A stretch of DNA of 64,000 bases from Austropuccinia psidii (GCA_023105745.1 JALGQZ010000001.1:47243662-47307661); one strand, 5' to 3'; numbered from the stretch's first letter, positions 44,252-58,221 are shown. Notes: generated by a model not told the origin, from the sequence alone. Translations and numbers: made by a program.

Positions 44252-47200
44252 TCATTGATGAGACTGTTTAGTACTCCTAGAGGCCCCGAATCTCTTTAGC
44301 TGAAGGTTCCCATCTGGTATGGCATCTTCTTCCAACCATTTGTCTTTATCAGCTGTCTTGTGCTTGAATCTGACTAAGTATTGTCTTTGCTCCTTTCCAT
44401 TAAGTCTGATCTTCCTGGCCCTGATGATCTTACTCACAGGTCCTGGGGAGTCCTCCACTTCCACTATGTCAGGTGGTGTGGGGTTCTTCTTTCTGGAGGG
44501 GAATTTATCCTCCTCTGTTTGGAAGTATGGTTTGACCAAACTTACTGGGAAGACTGGGTGCTTCCTGGAAAATTCCTCTGTAAGTTTGACTTCCACTGCA
44601 TTCTTTCCTATCAACCTAATGATAGTGAAAGGCCCTACAAATGAGTCCCTCATCTTCTTGGGTCCTTTAAGGTTATTAAAGTTCAGTGTAGACACTAGCA
44701 CCTGGGCCCCTTCCTTAAAGTCAGGTTCCATGTGTGTCTTGTCCCACCTCTGCTTATTATATTCTTTTGCCTCAGCTTTCCATTTGGCAGCTGTGTCACA
44801 AGCCCTCTTCCACATATCATGGAAGTCTTTGGCTGTGGGGTGGATGGTTAGAAGATTCTTGTTTAAGTGATCCACAGGCAACAGGGGATTTCACCCTTTC
44901 TTCACCACTGCAGGTGTTTTTCCTGTTGTAGAGTGCTGACTTGTATTATAAGCCAGCTGGACAGCTGGTAGAAGGGTAACCCTGTCATGGGTGTATCCTT
45001 CATGGTCCTTTGATTCCATTCCATAGGCACAGAGCCTTCTACGGATGTCTTCCATAGTCTGTATCATCCTCTCAGCTAGGCCATCTGTGTGGGGATGGTA
45101 AGCTGCGGAAAAAGCAAGCTTTGTGCCAAGCATGTCATACAAGTTGGTCCAAAATTCAGATGTGAATTTTGGGTCCCTATCACTAATGATGAGTTTAGGG
45201 ACTCCACTGGTAGATATGATGTTATTCCAAAATAACAGGGCAGTATCCATGGCTGTGTCCTCCTTGTGGCATGGTAGACACCTCATGCTCTTGCTGAACC
45301 TATCAACTATGATTAGGCAGGCATTTTAGTTTTCTTTTCCTCCTGGGACAAGTCCTGTGACCCAGTCCATGTTGATGGTTTCCCATGGGTGCTTGGGTTC
45401 CTCTATGTGCTGAAGTAACCCATACTTCTTCCCATGTTCCCTGTTTGCCTTTTGGCATCTTTCACAGGTGTTGATGTATTCACTCAACTCCTGCTCCCAC
45501 TTGGGCCACCAAGCTGTGCTTGCTACCCTCTCTTTGGTCCTGTCTTCACTCATGTGTCCCATATAGGGGCAGTCATGGCATTCCTGCAGGATCAATGAGA
45601 TGTGGTCTCTGTCTACCACTGTGAGTGTACTTGTGTGCTTTTCTCTGTGGTAGAGCAGGCCATCTATAAGGAAAAACTTGTTATTCTTATAGGCCCTCAA
45701 CCAGGGTTTTTCCAGTTGGGCTTCCAGTTCTGGACTCCTGTATTTTCGTGGAAGGAGTTGTAGTAGTATGCCACACTGTTTGTGTTTGGCATAAGACTTC
45801 AGTACTGCACTAAAATATTCATTGTGCAGTTCAGAGGAACTCATTCCCAATATGGGAGTTTCTGTCTCCTCTGAATCAGTGCTTCCACTGTCAGGGGTAC
45901 CACTCTCTGGTGCCCATTCAGAAAATCTGAAGTTCTTCCTCCTATCTATTTCCATGAAATGGATAGGGATTTTGGCTTCAACTTCAGGGTAATAAGCTGG
46001 ATTGCTCTTGACATTATCCAGTGGCCATCTGCATTGGTATGACTCTTACGTTCTTTGTATATGAGTGTCATGATCCCTCTATACTCCTGGATGGCTATTT
46101 GCCATCTCAGCATGTGTCTCTTTGTAGTATTCATGTTTAGTAAAGCCTTCAAGGCTATGCAGTCTGCGTAGACTTCAAAGACTGCACCCTCCAGATAATA
46201 ATGGAGTTTTTCTAGAGCCCAGACTAAAAATAGACACTCAGTCTGGGTGGCCCTATACCTGGCTTCTGAATCTTTCAGCTGCCTTGAGATGTAGCAAATC
46301 ACTCCTTCCCTTGGTTCACCATCCACGATTTGGCTTTGGTGAAGGGCTGCTCCTAGGCCTTGACTGCATGCTGCATCTATATATAGCTTGAATGGTAGCT
46401 CAAAGTCAGGCAAGATGAGCACAGGTGCATTAGTGAGTTCATATTTGATTCTCTCATATGCATCCCTCCTTTCCTTGGTTATTTCAAAAACTACATCTTT
46501 TGAACATAAATTGTATAAGCTACTAGTGATGTGTGCAAAGTTTTTGATGTGGTTTCTATAGTAGCTAGCAAACCCAAGAAAGGATTGCATCTCTTTGATG
46601 CTTTTGCAGTACTGCTGCTACTTTGTTCTGGTCAATTGCCAGACTAAGACCTAAGACTTTATGTCCTAGTGCCAGTAACTGTTGTTGGCCAAAATTGCAT
46701 TTCTTAAGTGAAATTTTGAGATTTATGTGTGTGCATTTACTTAGTACTCTGTCTATGTATTGCAAATGGTCCTCCCATGTCTCTGAGTATATAATGATAT
46801 CATCAATATATACTACCATCCAGACTTCCAATATTTCATCTTGAAATATTGTGTCCATCATCCTTTGGAAGTGGTCTGGTGCATTCTTGATGCCAAATGG
46901 CATTCTGGTGTACTCATATATGCCCATATGGCATATTATTCTGAGTAATTTCATAGAGTTTGGTTTAACTCCATTTTGGTGGAAACCTTTCATACAATCC
47001 ATTTTGGTTATGTATTTGGCTTTAGCCAGTTTATCCATGGCATGAGGTATCCTGGGTATAGGGTACCTGTCTTCTTTTGTGTAGTTATTCAGAGCTCTGA
47101 AATCTCCACACAGTCTAGACTTGCCATCATGCCAGGTGATTAGGACAGGGGTGGTGACTTCCACTATTTAATTATATCCCATCTTCCTGATGAAATCCAT

Positions 47201-49774
47201 ATCCAGGAGCTCATTGATATGTTTCTCAATTTCGTTCCTGGTTTCCAGGCTTGCTGGATAAGGAGGTCCCCTCAGCATGGGTGGATAAGGCCTTTCCACA
47301 TCCAGATATAGTTCTATATCATGGCGTTTGATCTTTCCTAATGGTTCTTCACCAATGGCAAATGCTGGTCTGTTCTTTCTCAGCATCTTCAGTAAACGTA
47401 GTTTTTGTTTACTGGTGAGGGTAGTGCTAAACTGTCCCTCTCTGAATTCCTTCAGAAGTTCTTCTAGTGGGTCTTGAGAAGATATCTGGTATATATCAAT
47501 CAAAAATTTCTTTTCCTTGTTAGTACCAATGGTGATGTGCCTATTTTTGCTGTTGTAAATGTCTATGCCACACATCCTCTGGTAATCTGTTCCCAGTAAA
47601 AGCCCTTGGATGTGGGCATCATCAAGCACTACAAACTCTGGGTTGAGTCTGATATTACCCTTCCTGTGGGGTATAATTATCTCTTTGATAGTTGTTCCAA
47701 TGGAAGTCATCTTCCCTGATGCACTTTTCGAGTTCTTTGCCTTAGTGGGCAAGAGCTGTTTCTCCCAGTTTGGGAAGTGGGTATCCACATAGTTTCTGGC
47801 CACTATGGAGAAGTGTGCTCTACTATCAATGATCAGTGGGTGCTGAGCATTGTCAATACAAACAGTCATTTTTGTGGCTGTCCCATGTATATATGCCATT
47901 CCTTGGGTTGGTGTAACCAGGAATGTTTGTGCATCTTGTGTGTGTTTTCACAAGTTCTTGTTAGCAGTGTCCTGTGGCATGCCTGCTTCCAACTGTATGT
48001 CCTGGATTTCTAGTAGGGTTTCCTCTTGGTATTCCACTAGGAATTCCTCTCTTGGGTCTTGATCATCATCAGATGGTTCTCTGATGGCATCACCCATGGA
48101 GTCTGATTCAGAATCCTCTGTTGGAAGTTCTACCTCAGGGACTTTCTCTATGGCATAGACTTTTTTCTTTGCCTTTGGACAGTTGTTGGAATAGTGGTCT
48201 GTTAAACCACAATTGTTACAAGAATTCCTCTTCTTTGCCACTTCTGCCACTCTCTCTTTGGGTTTGTCTTTAAACTCTACCCTGAAAGGTTGTTTCTCTC
48301 TGAAACTACTGCTCTTATATGGGGTGAGTTTCCCTATATTAGTCCTTTTCCTTATGTCTTGTAAGGTGTTGACAATGTCATCTAGAGTGCAATTTCGGTG
48401 GCATCTCCATTTTACTGCATGCTCTAGTTCTCCTGGAAATTGTGTCAGAAGTTTGTGATTTCTCATTTGGATGTTCATCTGAGGATCAATGGCTTTAAGT
48501 CTTTTAGACTGTCTAAGACACCACTCATATGCATCTTTGTCCACAGATTATTTGTCATTTTAAAATGACATGGTCGTTTGCCATATCCAAGTTCCATTAC
48601 TGTACTTTTGGATGATTTGATTCTTCCACCATGGCCAGTTTCTTCTGCCATGGATTTCTTTCATTTCTGTGTACCATATACTGGCATGACCTTTAAATCC
48701 AGTATTCAATCTAGCAGTGCTCCAGTAGTCTGGTATGCGTGGTACATCAATGAAGAGTCCATCAATATAATCTATGAGTTCCATATGATCATATTCTCCT
48801 GATCCAGAGAATTTGGGCCAGCTTGAGGCCTCAGGAAGCTGTTTCAAGGCTTCCTTCTCTGAATAAGACATGCCATCTCCATCCTGGTATTGTGATGGAG
48901 CTCTTGCCTTATTCATCAACATGGCATCTGGTTTGATGTCATCTGGTTGATATGGACTCTCCATAACTTGGCCTTGTGGTTGGGGCTTTAAGCTATGGTA
49001 GGCATCAAACAATTTGTTGATGTCTTGGTTCAGACACTCCCTGTCCCTGCTGCTATGGTGTTGTTCTTCAAAGACTATATTCAGTCTTTTGTTGGTTTCT
49101 TCAGAGGCTTTGCTCAGTTTAGCATATCCTTCCTTAAGGTTCTTAACTATCTGTTCCAAGGAGGCTTGAGTTTCTCTCATCCTCTCTTGGCCAGCTTTAA
49201 TTTCTGCAAACTGCTTTGCAGATTGTTCAGCATATTGGGACATTTGTAACCACAGTGCATCACTGTTGATGTTACTCTCAGATGTGACAATGTTATTTTC
49301 AGTCTGAGTGGGGGTAATGTTTCTATTACTAGGACTACTGATTCTAGAGTGGTTTACAACTACTTCTGGTTCTTGTGTACTTCTTTTACCAAATCTAACA
49401 GCTTCTGGATCATGGGGTCTGACTCTTTCCTCCTCTGGTTGAAGGGGGCTTTTTTCTTGCCCTTGTTTCCTTGTCTTCTCCTGAAATCTTCCTGGAATTG
49501 TGAAGAATGGTGACTCTTGGCCACTGATCTGCTGGTTTCTGAAAGATTTGAAGCCACTGGAGAGCTTATTTGGCCTGCTCCTTGTGAGCCTGAAGGAATC
49601 TGAGTAGGCCCTGTCTGGGTTAACTGTTCTTCTATAGCTTGGATAGTGGCTTGATTCTCCCTTATCCTCTGTGCCCTTGCCTCCAGGAGTCTGAACTTCC
49701 TGGTAGGATTCCAACCTTTGGTGATTACCATCAGGTCTTTGAAGTCTATCTCTTTGAGACAGATCTTCTGGCAA
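44252..49774 (-). pseudogene. E4 gag-pol, fragmented
   Basis: Open pieces on the minus strand, from the 5' side, are 49774-48560 (Gag with coiled coil and WPWWKNQIIQKY), 48544-47948 (CNNCGLTDHYSNNC knuckle), 47899-47168 (retropepsin, LIIDSRAHFS, so DSG is DSR), 47164-46565 (RT, YIDD), 46590-45946 (RNase H), 45955-45326 (integrase finger and core), 45286-44891 ([17 protein letters not shown]) and 44881-44252 (integrase end, chromo-like tail). It is closely related to E2 and E5 but has many stops and indels. The Gag frame is also stopped at a TAA where E2 has Gln (GGWQN). Confidence 0.9.
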
Positions 49775-50060
49775 CTTTCTCCAAGTTCTGCCCAGTGACT
49801 TGCCAGGTTGAACCTCTTGTTATCCATGCTCCATTGAAATGAATCTTTGAGGAGTTGGTGGAGCTGAAGAACTTGATCCATATAATTCCAGTCCTCTGGT
49901 TTGAGGTTCCTGTTGAGTTGGAGTGTGAATGGCAAGGTTAATATTATCTCCCTCATTGTTTTACCATCCACCACTGTGTCCAAGGTGTCCTCTTGCAGGT
50001 CTTCTGGTTCTGGACAAGCCTTCTCTGTCCTCTGGCTGGTTCCTTTGGAAACCAAGGTCT
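49360..50060 (-). CDS. E4 ORF-A (longest intact copy in family II)
   Basis: From the splice acceptor (50062-50061) the frame runs to the stop at 49360 without interruption. It has TLVSKGTSQRTEKA, LPFTLQLNRNLKPEDWNYMD, WSMDNKRFNLASHW, KEIDFKDLMVITKGWNP, a Gln-rich helix (AQRIRENQATIQAIEEQL) and a basic end (RRRQGNKGKKKAPFNQRRK). The Gag-Pol frame (49774-48560) overlaps it by 415 bp in the -1 relation. The first exon is off-window beyond E3. A basic, Gln-rich tail after a helical domain would suit a nucleic-acid binding capsid-type protein, but I do not recognise a family. Confidence 0.55.
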
Positions 50061-50119
50061 CTGAGGTATGCAGGGGACATATCAGTGTTTGCAAGCAGTC
50101 AAAAACTTTATGTTCTTAG

Positions 50120-52104
50120 TGTAAGGTTTGAATATGAAACAATAAGTAAAAATTACCAATATTTTACTTATTGTACTATGAATGTCCTTATGAATGAAAT
50201 AAATAAGACAAAATAATTATAATAATAAAGAATTATTATAATTATGGTGTAAAAATAATTATATTCTTAATAAAAATATAATAATATAATTTATATTATA
50301 AAATATAATATAATAAAATAAATATATTAATATGAAATAATTAATATATTTAAAAGAACTTTATTATTGTTACAAACAAGTAATAAAGGCGTAAAAAATT
50401 GTTTTTTATTAATAAAAAACAATTAATAACAATAATATTACCAATACCAAAGTTATAAATTAATATAATACTATTTATATTAATTAAAGAATTATTAAAA
50501 GAATAATATAGAGAAAATTATGAATATAAGAGAAAATTACCTACTTTTAACACTTAATATAATACTTTTGAGATATTTTACGCCAAATAATATAAATAAA
50601 ATTTATAAAAATTTTATTTACAATAAAAAATAGAGAAATGGCAAATATTCTTGATTTTTACGTGGAAATGAGTTTTAGAGAGATTTTTAACAAAAACAGT
50701 TAAACAAATGATTTAATCATGTCAAAATTGATGATTATAATAAAGATGAACTTTTTTCTTTAATAATATAAAGGTTTTATATATAAAGAATAAAGATATT
50801 ACCTTTTTGTTTGTATTTATTCAATGTTTTTGATGCGTCTGAGGGGAAAACAGAGCAGAAAGAGCTCTATTTATAGTAAATACCTCCCTCCTAGAGTCCA
50901 ACAGGCTTCTAGTAGACGTGTACTGATCATATCCACTGGAATTGATCAATTCTTTAAGGTTTGGTGATGATTACATCATGACCAAACCTCATTACATCAC
51001 TATTACGCCATTATTTAGAGTTATCACTATAACTCTAAGTCTGATGACGTCAAAGGCTTGGCAGAACCCCAAATTTCGTGGATTTTATTAGTTTCAATCA
51101 TAAACTAATAGCAATCACCAATTTTAACACTTATATGACTGTTAAACTTAATTTAAGGTTACAGTGAGTGATCATAAATGATCAAATTAAGCTCAAACTT
51201 TGATCCTAATAACGTTTAAGATTTACACGCTACAGCAATTCAGAGAGTGAGTTCTGATAGCTTGGCATAACCTCATTAATCTGCCAAGAGCATTTCATTT
51301 CATCATCAAAACTCTTTTTTTGATGATTTTTCTTGTAACTCATCTTTTCTGTTGAAATTTAATATTTTAAACTTCAAACTATGATTTCAAGGGGTTATAC
51401 CTTGAATATTATAATAAACAATACATCATTCTTCACGAATAAACTATTAGAATCCAACTGTCTACTTATTTTTAACCTTGGACCACTTTCACAACAAAGT
51501 GGTCAACAGCTCTGTTGATTTTAATCAATAATTCCTTACAGATTTTAATCTTGTTTATAGCTTGTTAAATAAACTTCATATCTGTGTTCCTACAGTATTT
51601 ACGTGATGACTTTTTTTTTGGTTCATCACTCTATCATGTATAATTCAAGAGATATTAGCTAAATTCCTTGAATATATGTGTTGACCAAAAAAGTGCATAT
51701 ATTCAGGTTAATTCCTTAAGTATTGGTTTTGAAGCTTAGCTTATTAATTGTTTTATGTGTGGACATTTATGGAGAATCCAATGGTACCATTTATGTTACA
51801 TGTTGTTTCATTATTATTTGAAATAAATAAGGATTTGTGGTTTTTATAAGGTATTATTACTTATAACTTATTAAATATTGACTTTACAGATATGCCATAA
51901 AAATGGTATATGTGTATTTTACCATGGGGAATCCAATGATGTAATTTATTTCACATGTTTATTCATTGGTTTTTAAGTTAAACCAAATTTTGTACCAATT
52001 TACGGTATTTTTATAGTTTTTAAGGGACTTATTTTTAATGTATAATTATATAAAATATTTCTTGTGACCTTTTTGGGTATGTGGTCATATCTCAAAGGTT
52101 CACA
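50120..52104 (-). repeat. 3' LTR of E3
   Basis: The plus strand runs from TGTAAGGTTTGAATATG to AAAGGTTCACA, 1985 bp. The CTATTTATA box is at 50867-50875 (TATA box on the minus strand). The first 740 bp are very AT-rich with repeated AATATA strings. Its partner is 58727-59640. Confidence 0.92.
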
Positions 52105-52222
52105 TTCCCTACCACTAAAAAAGATTGTACCACAATCTGATATGTGTAATTAGGGTATCATCCACTGTCCTACCTCTTCAATAGACTTTGTTAGTCTTGA
52201 AGCTCAATAATGCTTAACTTTT

Positions 52223-55200
52223 CTATTTTTCAGCCTTTCTTTCATGTCTGAACCTTGTTAGTAATTTCTCAGCATTTTTTATATCTTTCTCAAGCAGCCA
52301 TTCATCTTCTTGAGTTGAACTTCTATACCTTACAAGGTATTCCCTTTCTTTTTTGTTTCTTGTCCTTCTTTCTTTAAGGACTTTTACTATTTTCTTTTCC
52401 TCTCCTTCTTCCAAGAGCCGAATTTCAAGTGGGGGTTTATTTCTTAGTGGAAATAACTCCTTGTCACTTGAACTGTAAGGTTTTATCAGAATTACAGGGA
52501 AGGTTGGGTGTTTGTTTATTAGTTCACCTGTGAGTTCCAATTGCACAGCATTGGGTTCATGAAGTGCTTTTATCATAAATGGTCCTGCAAAGTAATCTTT
52601 TAATTTCTTTGGGCCTTTTATGTTATTGAAATTAAGGGTTAATACTAGGACCAAGTCTCCTATTTTGAAATCAGGTGGCTTATGACTTTTATCCCATCTT
52701 TCTTTTGCATATTTGAAAGAATCTTGCATACATCTGTTTGCATGGTGTCTTGCCTTGTCAAGAATTATCTTAAAGCTGCTTTCTGTTGGATGTATATCCA
52801 CTAAGTCCTTTTTGAGGGTGTCATAAGTAAGTCATGGATTCCAACCTTTTTCTAACATTGCTGGTGTTTTGCCAGTAGAACAATGGATTGATGTCTTATA
52901 TTCTAGTTCAAGATCTGGTATTAGTGTACACCAATCATGGGTAAAACCATCAGAATCTTTGAATTCTAGCCCATAAGCACAGAATCTTCTGATCATGTCC
53001 TCTAGGGTCTGTATCATTCTTTCTGCTAAACCATCAGTTTGAGGATGGTAAGCTGTTTAGAATCATAACTTTGTCCCAAACAAGTTATGGAGATTTGTCC
53101 ATAATGCTGAAGTGAACTTTGGGTCTCTGTCAGTTATAATATTCTGGAATAAGCCTGTATGGCTAATAACTTTATTCCATATCATTATGGCTGTGTCCAT
53201 AGCTGTGTCATCTTTATGACATGGTAAGAACATGGGAGTTTTGCTATACCTCTCAACCAATACTAGGCATGCATTATAGCTTCTGTCTCCTCCTGGAGGT
53301 AATGCTGTTACCCAATCCATATGAACTATTTCCCAAGGGGACTTTGGTTCTTGAATTTGGGACATCATTCCAAATTTCTTTCCTGTGTCTCTGTTGGTTT
53401 TTTGACAACTGTCAAAGGTTTGGCAGTATTCTATAACATCTTTCTTCCAATTTGGCCACCAAGAGCAGGTTTTGACCCTCTCTAGTGTCCTGTCTTCTGA
53501 AAGGTGTCCAGCTGCAACACTATCATGACACTCATGTAAAATATTGTTTATCAGGGTTCTATCTGTTAAGGCCATAACACATGTGTGTTTTGTTCTGTGG
53601 TAAAGGATTCCATCAAGGAGGTGGAATCTTCCTTCCTCATATGCCTTTTTCCATATTTCATCTAGTTTTGATGAAAATGATGGGTCTTTGCAGTCTTTCA
53701 TTAGAATTTGGCTTAGGATATGGCAATTTTTGTCTATCTTATAGCTTTCTTTAACTTGGTTAAAGAATTCTGTGCCAATGTCTGTAACACATATTCCTTC
53801 TATATGGTGTTCTTCTTGTGGTACCCATGCTGGATTGTCGGGGGTATTTGCTGGAGCCCATCTGCTAAGACCATCATTTTTATGAATATCACCAGATTTA
53901 TGAACAATAGTCATATTTCCTCTATATGTTTGGATAGCAATTTGCCATCTCAACATATGTCTATTTGGAGTTTTCATATTTAATAGAAATTTTACAGAAT
54001 TACAGTCTGTAATCACATCAAATACTGTTCCATCCAAGTAGTAATGTAATTTTTCTAAAGCCCACACTAAGCAAAGGCATTCCATTTGGCTTTCTCCATA
54101 TCTTCCTTCTGTTGGCTTTATCTGTCTTGAAATAAAACAAATTGGTCCTTCCACTGGTTTATCATTGATAATTTGTGTTTGGTGTAGTGCAGCACCCAGT
54201 CCTTCTCCACAAGCATCAATGTACAGCTTGAAGGGTAGTTTCCAATCTGGCATTAGAAGAAATGGGGCATTTGTTAAGGAATTTTTCAATTCCTCATATG
54301 CCTTGACTCTTTCTTCTGTCATTTCATAGACTGTTTGTTGGTCACATAGCTTATACAAGGATTTAGAAATTTTTTCAAAGTCATTTATATGCTGTCTATA
54401 GTAACCAGCAAATCCTAGAAATGACTGCATTTCTTTTTTGGTTTGAGGCATTGGATTAAGTAGTACTGCTGCTACTACATTCTTTTCTATGCCTAGACTA
54501 AGTCCAGATACAACATGTCCTAGTGCTTTGAATTCACTGTATGCAAAATGACACTTTTTCAACGAAATTTTCATATTCACTTGGACTATCTTTTGTAGTA
54601 CCCTTTCTAGTCTTGTAAGGTGATTTTCCCAAGTTTCTGAGCAAACTATGATATCATCAATATAAATAATTAACCATCCTTCTGATAATTCTTCAGGAAA
54701 TATGGTATTCATCATTCTTTGATAATGGGAAGGTGCATTTTTTATGCCAAATGGCATTCTTAAGTATTCAAAAATTCCACAGTGGACTATTATCCTCAGT
54801 AGTTTTTTGGCATTGTCTTTTAAGACATTTTGATGAAAACCCTTTAAGGCATCCATGGCTGTGATGAACTTAGCTTGTGACAATTGTGTCAATGTCTCAT
54901 GGATCCTGGGTATTGGATACCTGTCTGGAATGGTATAGGTGTTCAGAGCTCTGAAGTCTCCTACCATCCTTGATTTTCCATTATGCCAAGTTATAATGAC
55001 AGGTGTAGTGACTTATACTTGTTCATTATGTCCTACCTTTCTTAATACTCCAAGGTCTATTAGTTCTTTAATGTGTACCTCCAAGGCTTCTCTAGCCCTT
55101 GGGCTAGCTGGGTAAGCAGGTCTTCTCAGTAGAGGTGGGTAAGGTTTTTCCACATTAAGAATTATATCCACTTCATGTCCAATTATGGCACCTAGTGGCT

Positions 55201-57157
55201 CTTTGTCAGTTGCAAAGGCATTTTTATACTTAAATAAGAGGTCAATCAATTTTTCTTTCATTTTTTCTGTTAATTCTTGATTGAATTCTGCCTCTTTAAG
55301 CTGTTCAGATATAAAAAGTTCATTTTCTGGACTTTTCTCTTCATTCTCAATAACTGTGATTTGTTTTTTGTTATTTAAGAAGCCAAACTTTTGTCTTTTG
55401 TTGTCTCCTATGGTAAAATATCTATCTTTTTGGTTGGAGATATCTATACCATAGATTGATAAGTAATCATTTCCAAGTATGAAGTGATTACTAGTACAGT
55501 TGCCCATTACTACAAACTCTACTTTGATTCTGACACATTGTGAGGGATGAGGAAAAATTAGTGCTAAATCAATTATTCCAAGGGGCTTCATGCTCTCACT
55601 TGCACTACTAAATTTGACACCTTGTATTGGCATAAGTTTTTCTTGCCAGTTTGGGACAATGGTTTTTAAATAGCTTTTACCAACACAGGTGCAGTATGCT
55701 CCTGTGTTTAAGTTAACTTTTCCTTCTTGGTTATCAACCATAACAATACTTATACTTGATTTTCCAGTTGTATATCCCATTCTTCTTGCAGGTTTGGTCC
55801 TATACATTTTAGCATCTTGTATATTTGTTAGGTTTATTTCAGAAGTCCCAACTTGTGGTAAGTTTGAGTTAACATCCAGTACTCCATAAATTATGTCAAT
55901 ATTATTAATTTGTGCATTAATTATATTGATTTCATCACTTTCAGAGCTTTCTGACTCTTCTGTCTCTTTTTCAGAGTCAGATTCCTCTTCTTTGTCATTG
56001 TGGTTTTCTGTTTCCACAATTTCATTAATCTTTGCCTTTTTAAGGCAATTATTGGCTAAGTGTCCAATACTTCCACATTTATGGCATTTTCTTTGCTCAT
56101 TATTGTTGGATGTATTGGGCTTGAAGGATTCTTTTGATTTATCTTTTTTGATAAATGGTTTATTTGGTCTTTTAATGTCCAATTTCTTCCAAGTCCTGCC
56201 AATTTTTGTTCTTGTCACTATGTCTTCTAGTGCATTAATATACTCTTATGTGGAGCATGGTTCTATACACATGCTACTTAGGGCATGTTCTAGCTCTTCT
56301 CCACATTTCTTGAGTATTTTCATATGCACCATTTTTTGTGACATTTCAGGGTACAATGCATTAAGTCTTTCAGCTTGTTTCAAGAACCAAGTGAAAGTTT
56401 TGTCTTTGTCTTGGTCAAAGAAAGAATTTTCAAATGCATTTTCTATTTTGTACCTCAAGGCATCATTAGCCCACTTGGTGATTATTTCTTGTTTCCACCA
56501 AGACCAGGTATTTTTGCCATTTGTTTGCCTTATGCCATAATACCATCTTTTTGCAGATTTTTCAAATAATGAATTTAATCTTGCAGTGATTAATTCATCT
56601 GGTATGGCATAATCTTCTTGTAGCATGTCAATTGTTTTGATAAAAGACATGTGGTCATATTCACCTTCTCCTGTGAATGTTGGCCATTCTTTTAATTGAG
56701 GTGCTTCCTTCATTAAGACTTGGTTATTGTCTTGGTGACTCAAGTCTGTTATGAATGGATTTGTTAATTCCTCTCTTGGTTTAACAGGGCTTCTTATGTG
56801 AGAAAATGGTGTTGATAACTTTGGCATATTTACATTAGCCTCATTGATTTTATCCATTTTTTCAGTAATAAGCCTTATTTCACTTTGAATGTCATCTTTC
56901 AGATGTATTCTTGCTTCATCACTTTTTTCCACATGGTCCAAAAGTAATTTTTGGTGTGATGAAGTCTTTTCTTCAAATCTTTCTACAGAAATACTTAATT
57001 TGTTTAATTTTTCTGTAAGATTGTCAATACTCACATCATAATTGATTGTCAAAGTTCTTTCTTTGATATCACTTATGTATTTATACAGCTCTTGTTGTCC
57101 TTGTATTAATTTCTGAGTATTGTCAATTAATACTTTTGATTTTTTATTTTCAATCAT
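52223..57157 (-). pseudogene. E3 gag-pol with in-frame stop codons only
   Basis: One reading frame spans 57157-52223 on the minus strand. It is broken by TAA (56246-56248), TAA (55013-55015), TGA (53063-53065) with TAA just after, and TGA (52832-52834), but by no frameshift. Gag has LKEWPTFTGEGEYDHMSF and WSWWKQEIITKW. The CCHC knuckle is intact (CHKCGSIGHLANNC). The protease motif is VNLNTGAYC, with Asn for the catalytic Asp. RT has YIDD, RNase H has [11 protein letters not shown], and integrase has HDSVAAGH with a changed CxxC (FDSCQ), MDWVTAL and TDRDPKF. The tail has EYLVRYRSSTQEDEW. Confidence 0.9.
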
Positions 57158-57236
57158 AAATTTTATTTGTTAATGATGATAAGCTGTTATTTATTTCTTG
57201 GAAAGATAATAAACTATTTTAAATGTCTTTAAGAGG

Positions 57237-57982
57237 TCAGATACTATTTTTAAGCTTTGTTAAAGTATTTAAAACATCAGGAGACAAGGTTATTTCTTTG
57301 GGAAATGGGGTTGTCTCATTCTTTGTTCCTCTTTGTCTTTGAATTCCATAAAAGTTCTGGCCATGTTGAAGACATTGTCCATGGCATCTTTTTGGATCTT
57401 GGGGATCCTGTAGCTTGGGGAATATGGTTTTCTCCAATTCTTTTTTTGTTCTTCTTCCCTTCTTGGGGAAGTGGGTTGACTTGGGGCTTGCTGGTCGAAG
57501 CTACTGAGGCTTCTTCCTTGGTTGCCTCCTTCTTTTTGGCATGATAATCCTTGATCTTTTCGATTTGCGGTTTGGATGATAGTGGATTCCATCCATTGGA
57601 GTATCTCACTATTTCCTGCTCTTTGAGGAACTTTTTCAGGATGTGCCAGGAGTTCATCACTCCTTGGTGTATTTGAGGCAACATTTCCCAATCTTTGTCC
57701 TTGTACACTGTGTAGTACTGTTTTTATTGGCTCATGTAAATGTCTATTTGAGCCCTCTGAATGTGATTTGTACCTGTTTTAGTCAGTCATACTTAGTTCC
57801 AATTCAGGTTCAGATATCATGGGCATTTCTTGGACTTGCCTTTGGGATAAGACACTTCCTTGTGTGGATTCTGTTCCACTGGGGATATTGCCCTTCCTTT
57901 TCCCTTTTGAGGAATCAATTCTACCTCTGAGTCCAGCTCCATCTGATTGGATGAAGTATTGGGAGCCTCTTCTGGTAGTCAT
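57237..57982 (-). pseudogene. E3 ORF-A and the overlapping start of Gag-Pol
   Basis: The Gag-Pol ATG is 57980-57982 (MTTRRGSQY), and its ACCAG codons double as the splice acceptor (57973-57972) of the second intron. The spliced frame (ORF-A, EEAPNTSSN...) has a TGA and TAA early on but then runs 57708-57316 with MNSWHILKKFLKEQ and NGWNPL, matching E1 ORF-A. A later indel moves the matching text (YRIPKIQKDAMDNVF) to the other frame (57691-57290). Both frames are thus recognisable but damaged. A segment at 57437-57237 (CHGQCLQHGQNFYGI) matches the Gag-Pol frame of E1. Confidence 0.65.
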
Positions 57983-58208
57983 ATTATAATAAAAATAAGA
58001 AATAAGAGGATTTCAGAACAGGAAATTTCTTATGGCAATTTATAAATGAGGTACTCACCTTCAGAGGCCTGAATGGTGGGTCCTGGAAAGTCCAATTTCT
58101 TGGCTTTCTTTCTTTTGGTAATTATTGGTGTTGGAGAACTTTGACAAGTTTCTTCCACCAATCTTTCAACAGTAGTTTGGTTATCCTCTTTTGGGTTGTC
58201 TTCAAACA
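57972..58208 (-). CDS. E3 leader ORF (first exon) and second intron
   Basis: On the minus strand an acceptor (TTTTTTAG, ending 58209) is followed by TG TTT GAA GAC AAC. The exon 58208-58059 has no ATG and reads FEDNPKEDNQTTVERL to GPTIQASE. It ends at a consensus donor (GAAG/GTGAGT, 58058) of an 87-nt intron that closes at 57972. The same layout is found in E1 and E2. The protein is acidic at the start and basic near its end; no family is recognised. Confidence 0.5.
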
Positions 58209-58221
58209 CTAAAAAAGACAA

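Larger units (their letters stand above)
42789..50119 (-). mobile_element. Element E4: family II retrotransposon, 5' end cut by E3
   Basis: Read on the minus strand it has a 3' LTR (42789-44227), polypurine tract (44228-44239), gag-pol in fragments (44252-50080) and ORF-A (50060-49360). Its sequence stops at 50119 inside the second intron, where the 3' LTR of E3 begins. The rest (leader, primer-binding site, 5' LTR) should lie beyond E3, right of the window. The five bases before the LTR (42784-42788, CTTTT) are its likely target duplication. Confidence 0.9.

Noticed and set aside
44319..44870. 183-aa plus-strand ORF opposite E4 pol end
   Set aside because: A similar antisense ORF occurs opposite E2 (28469-28023) and E5 (61275-61721) because the coding strand is conserved. 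Codon structure explains it without a separate gene.
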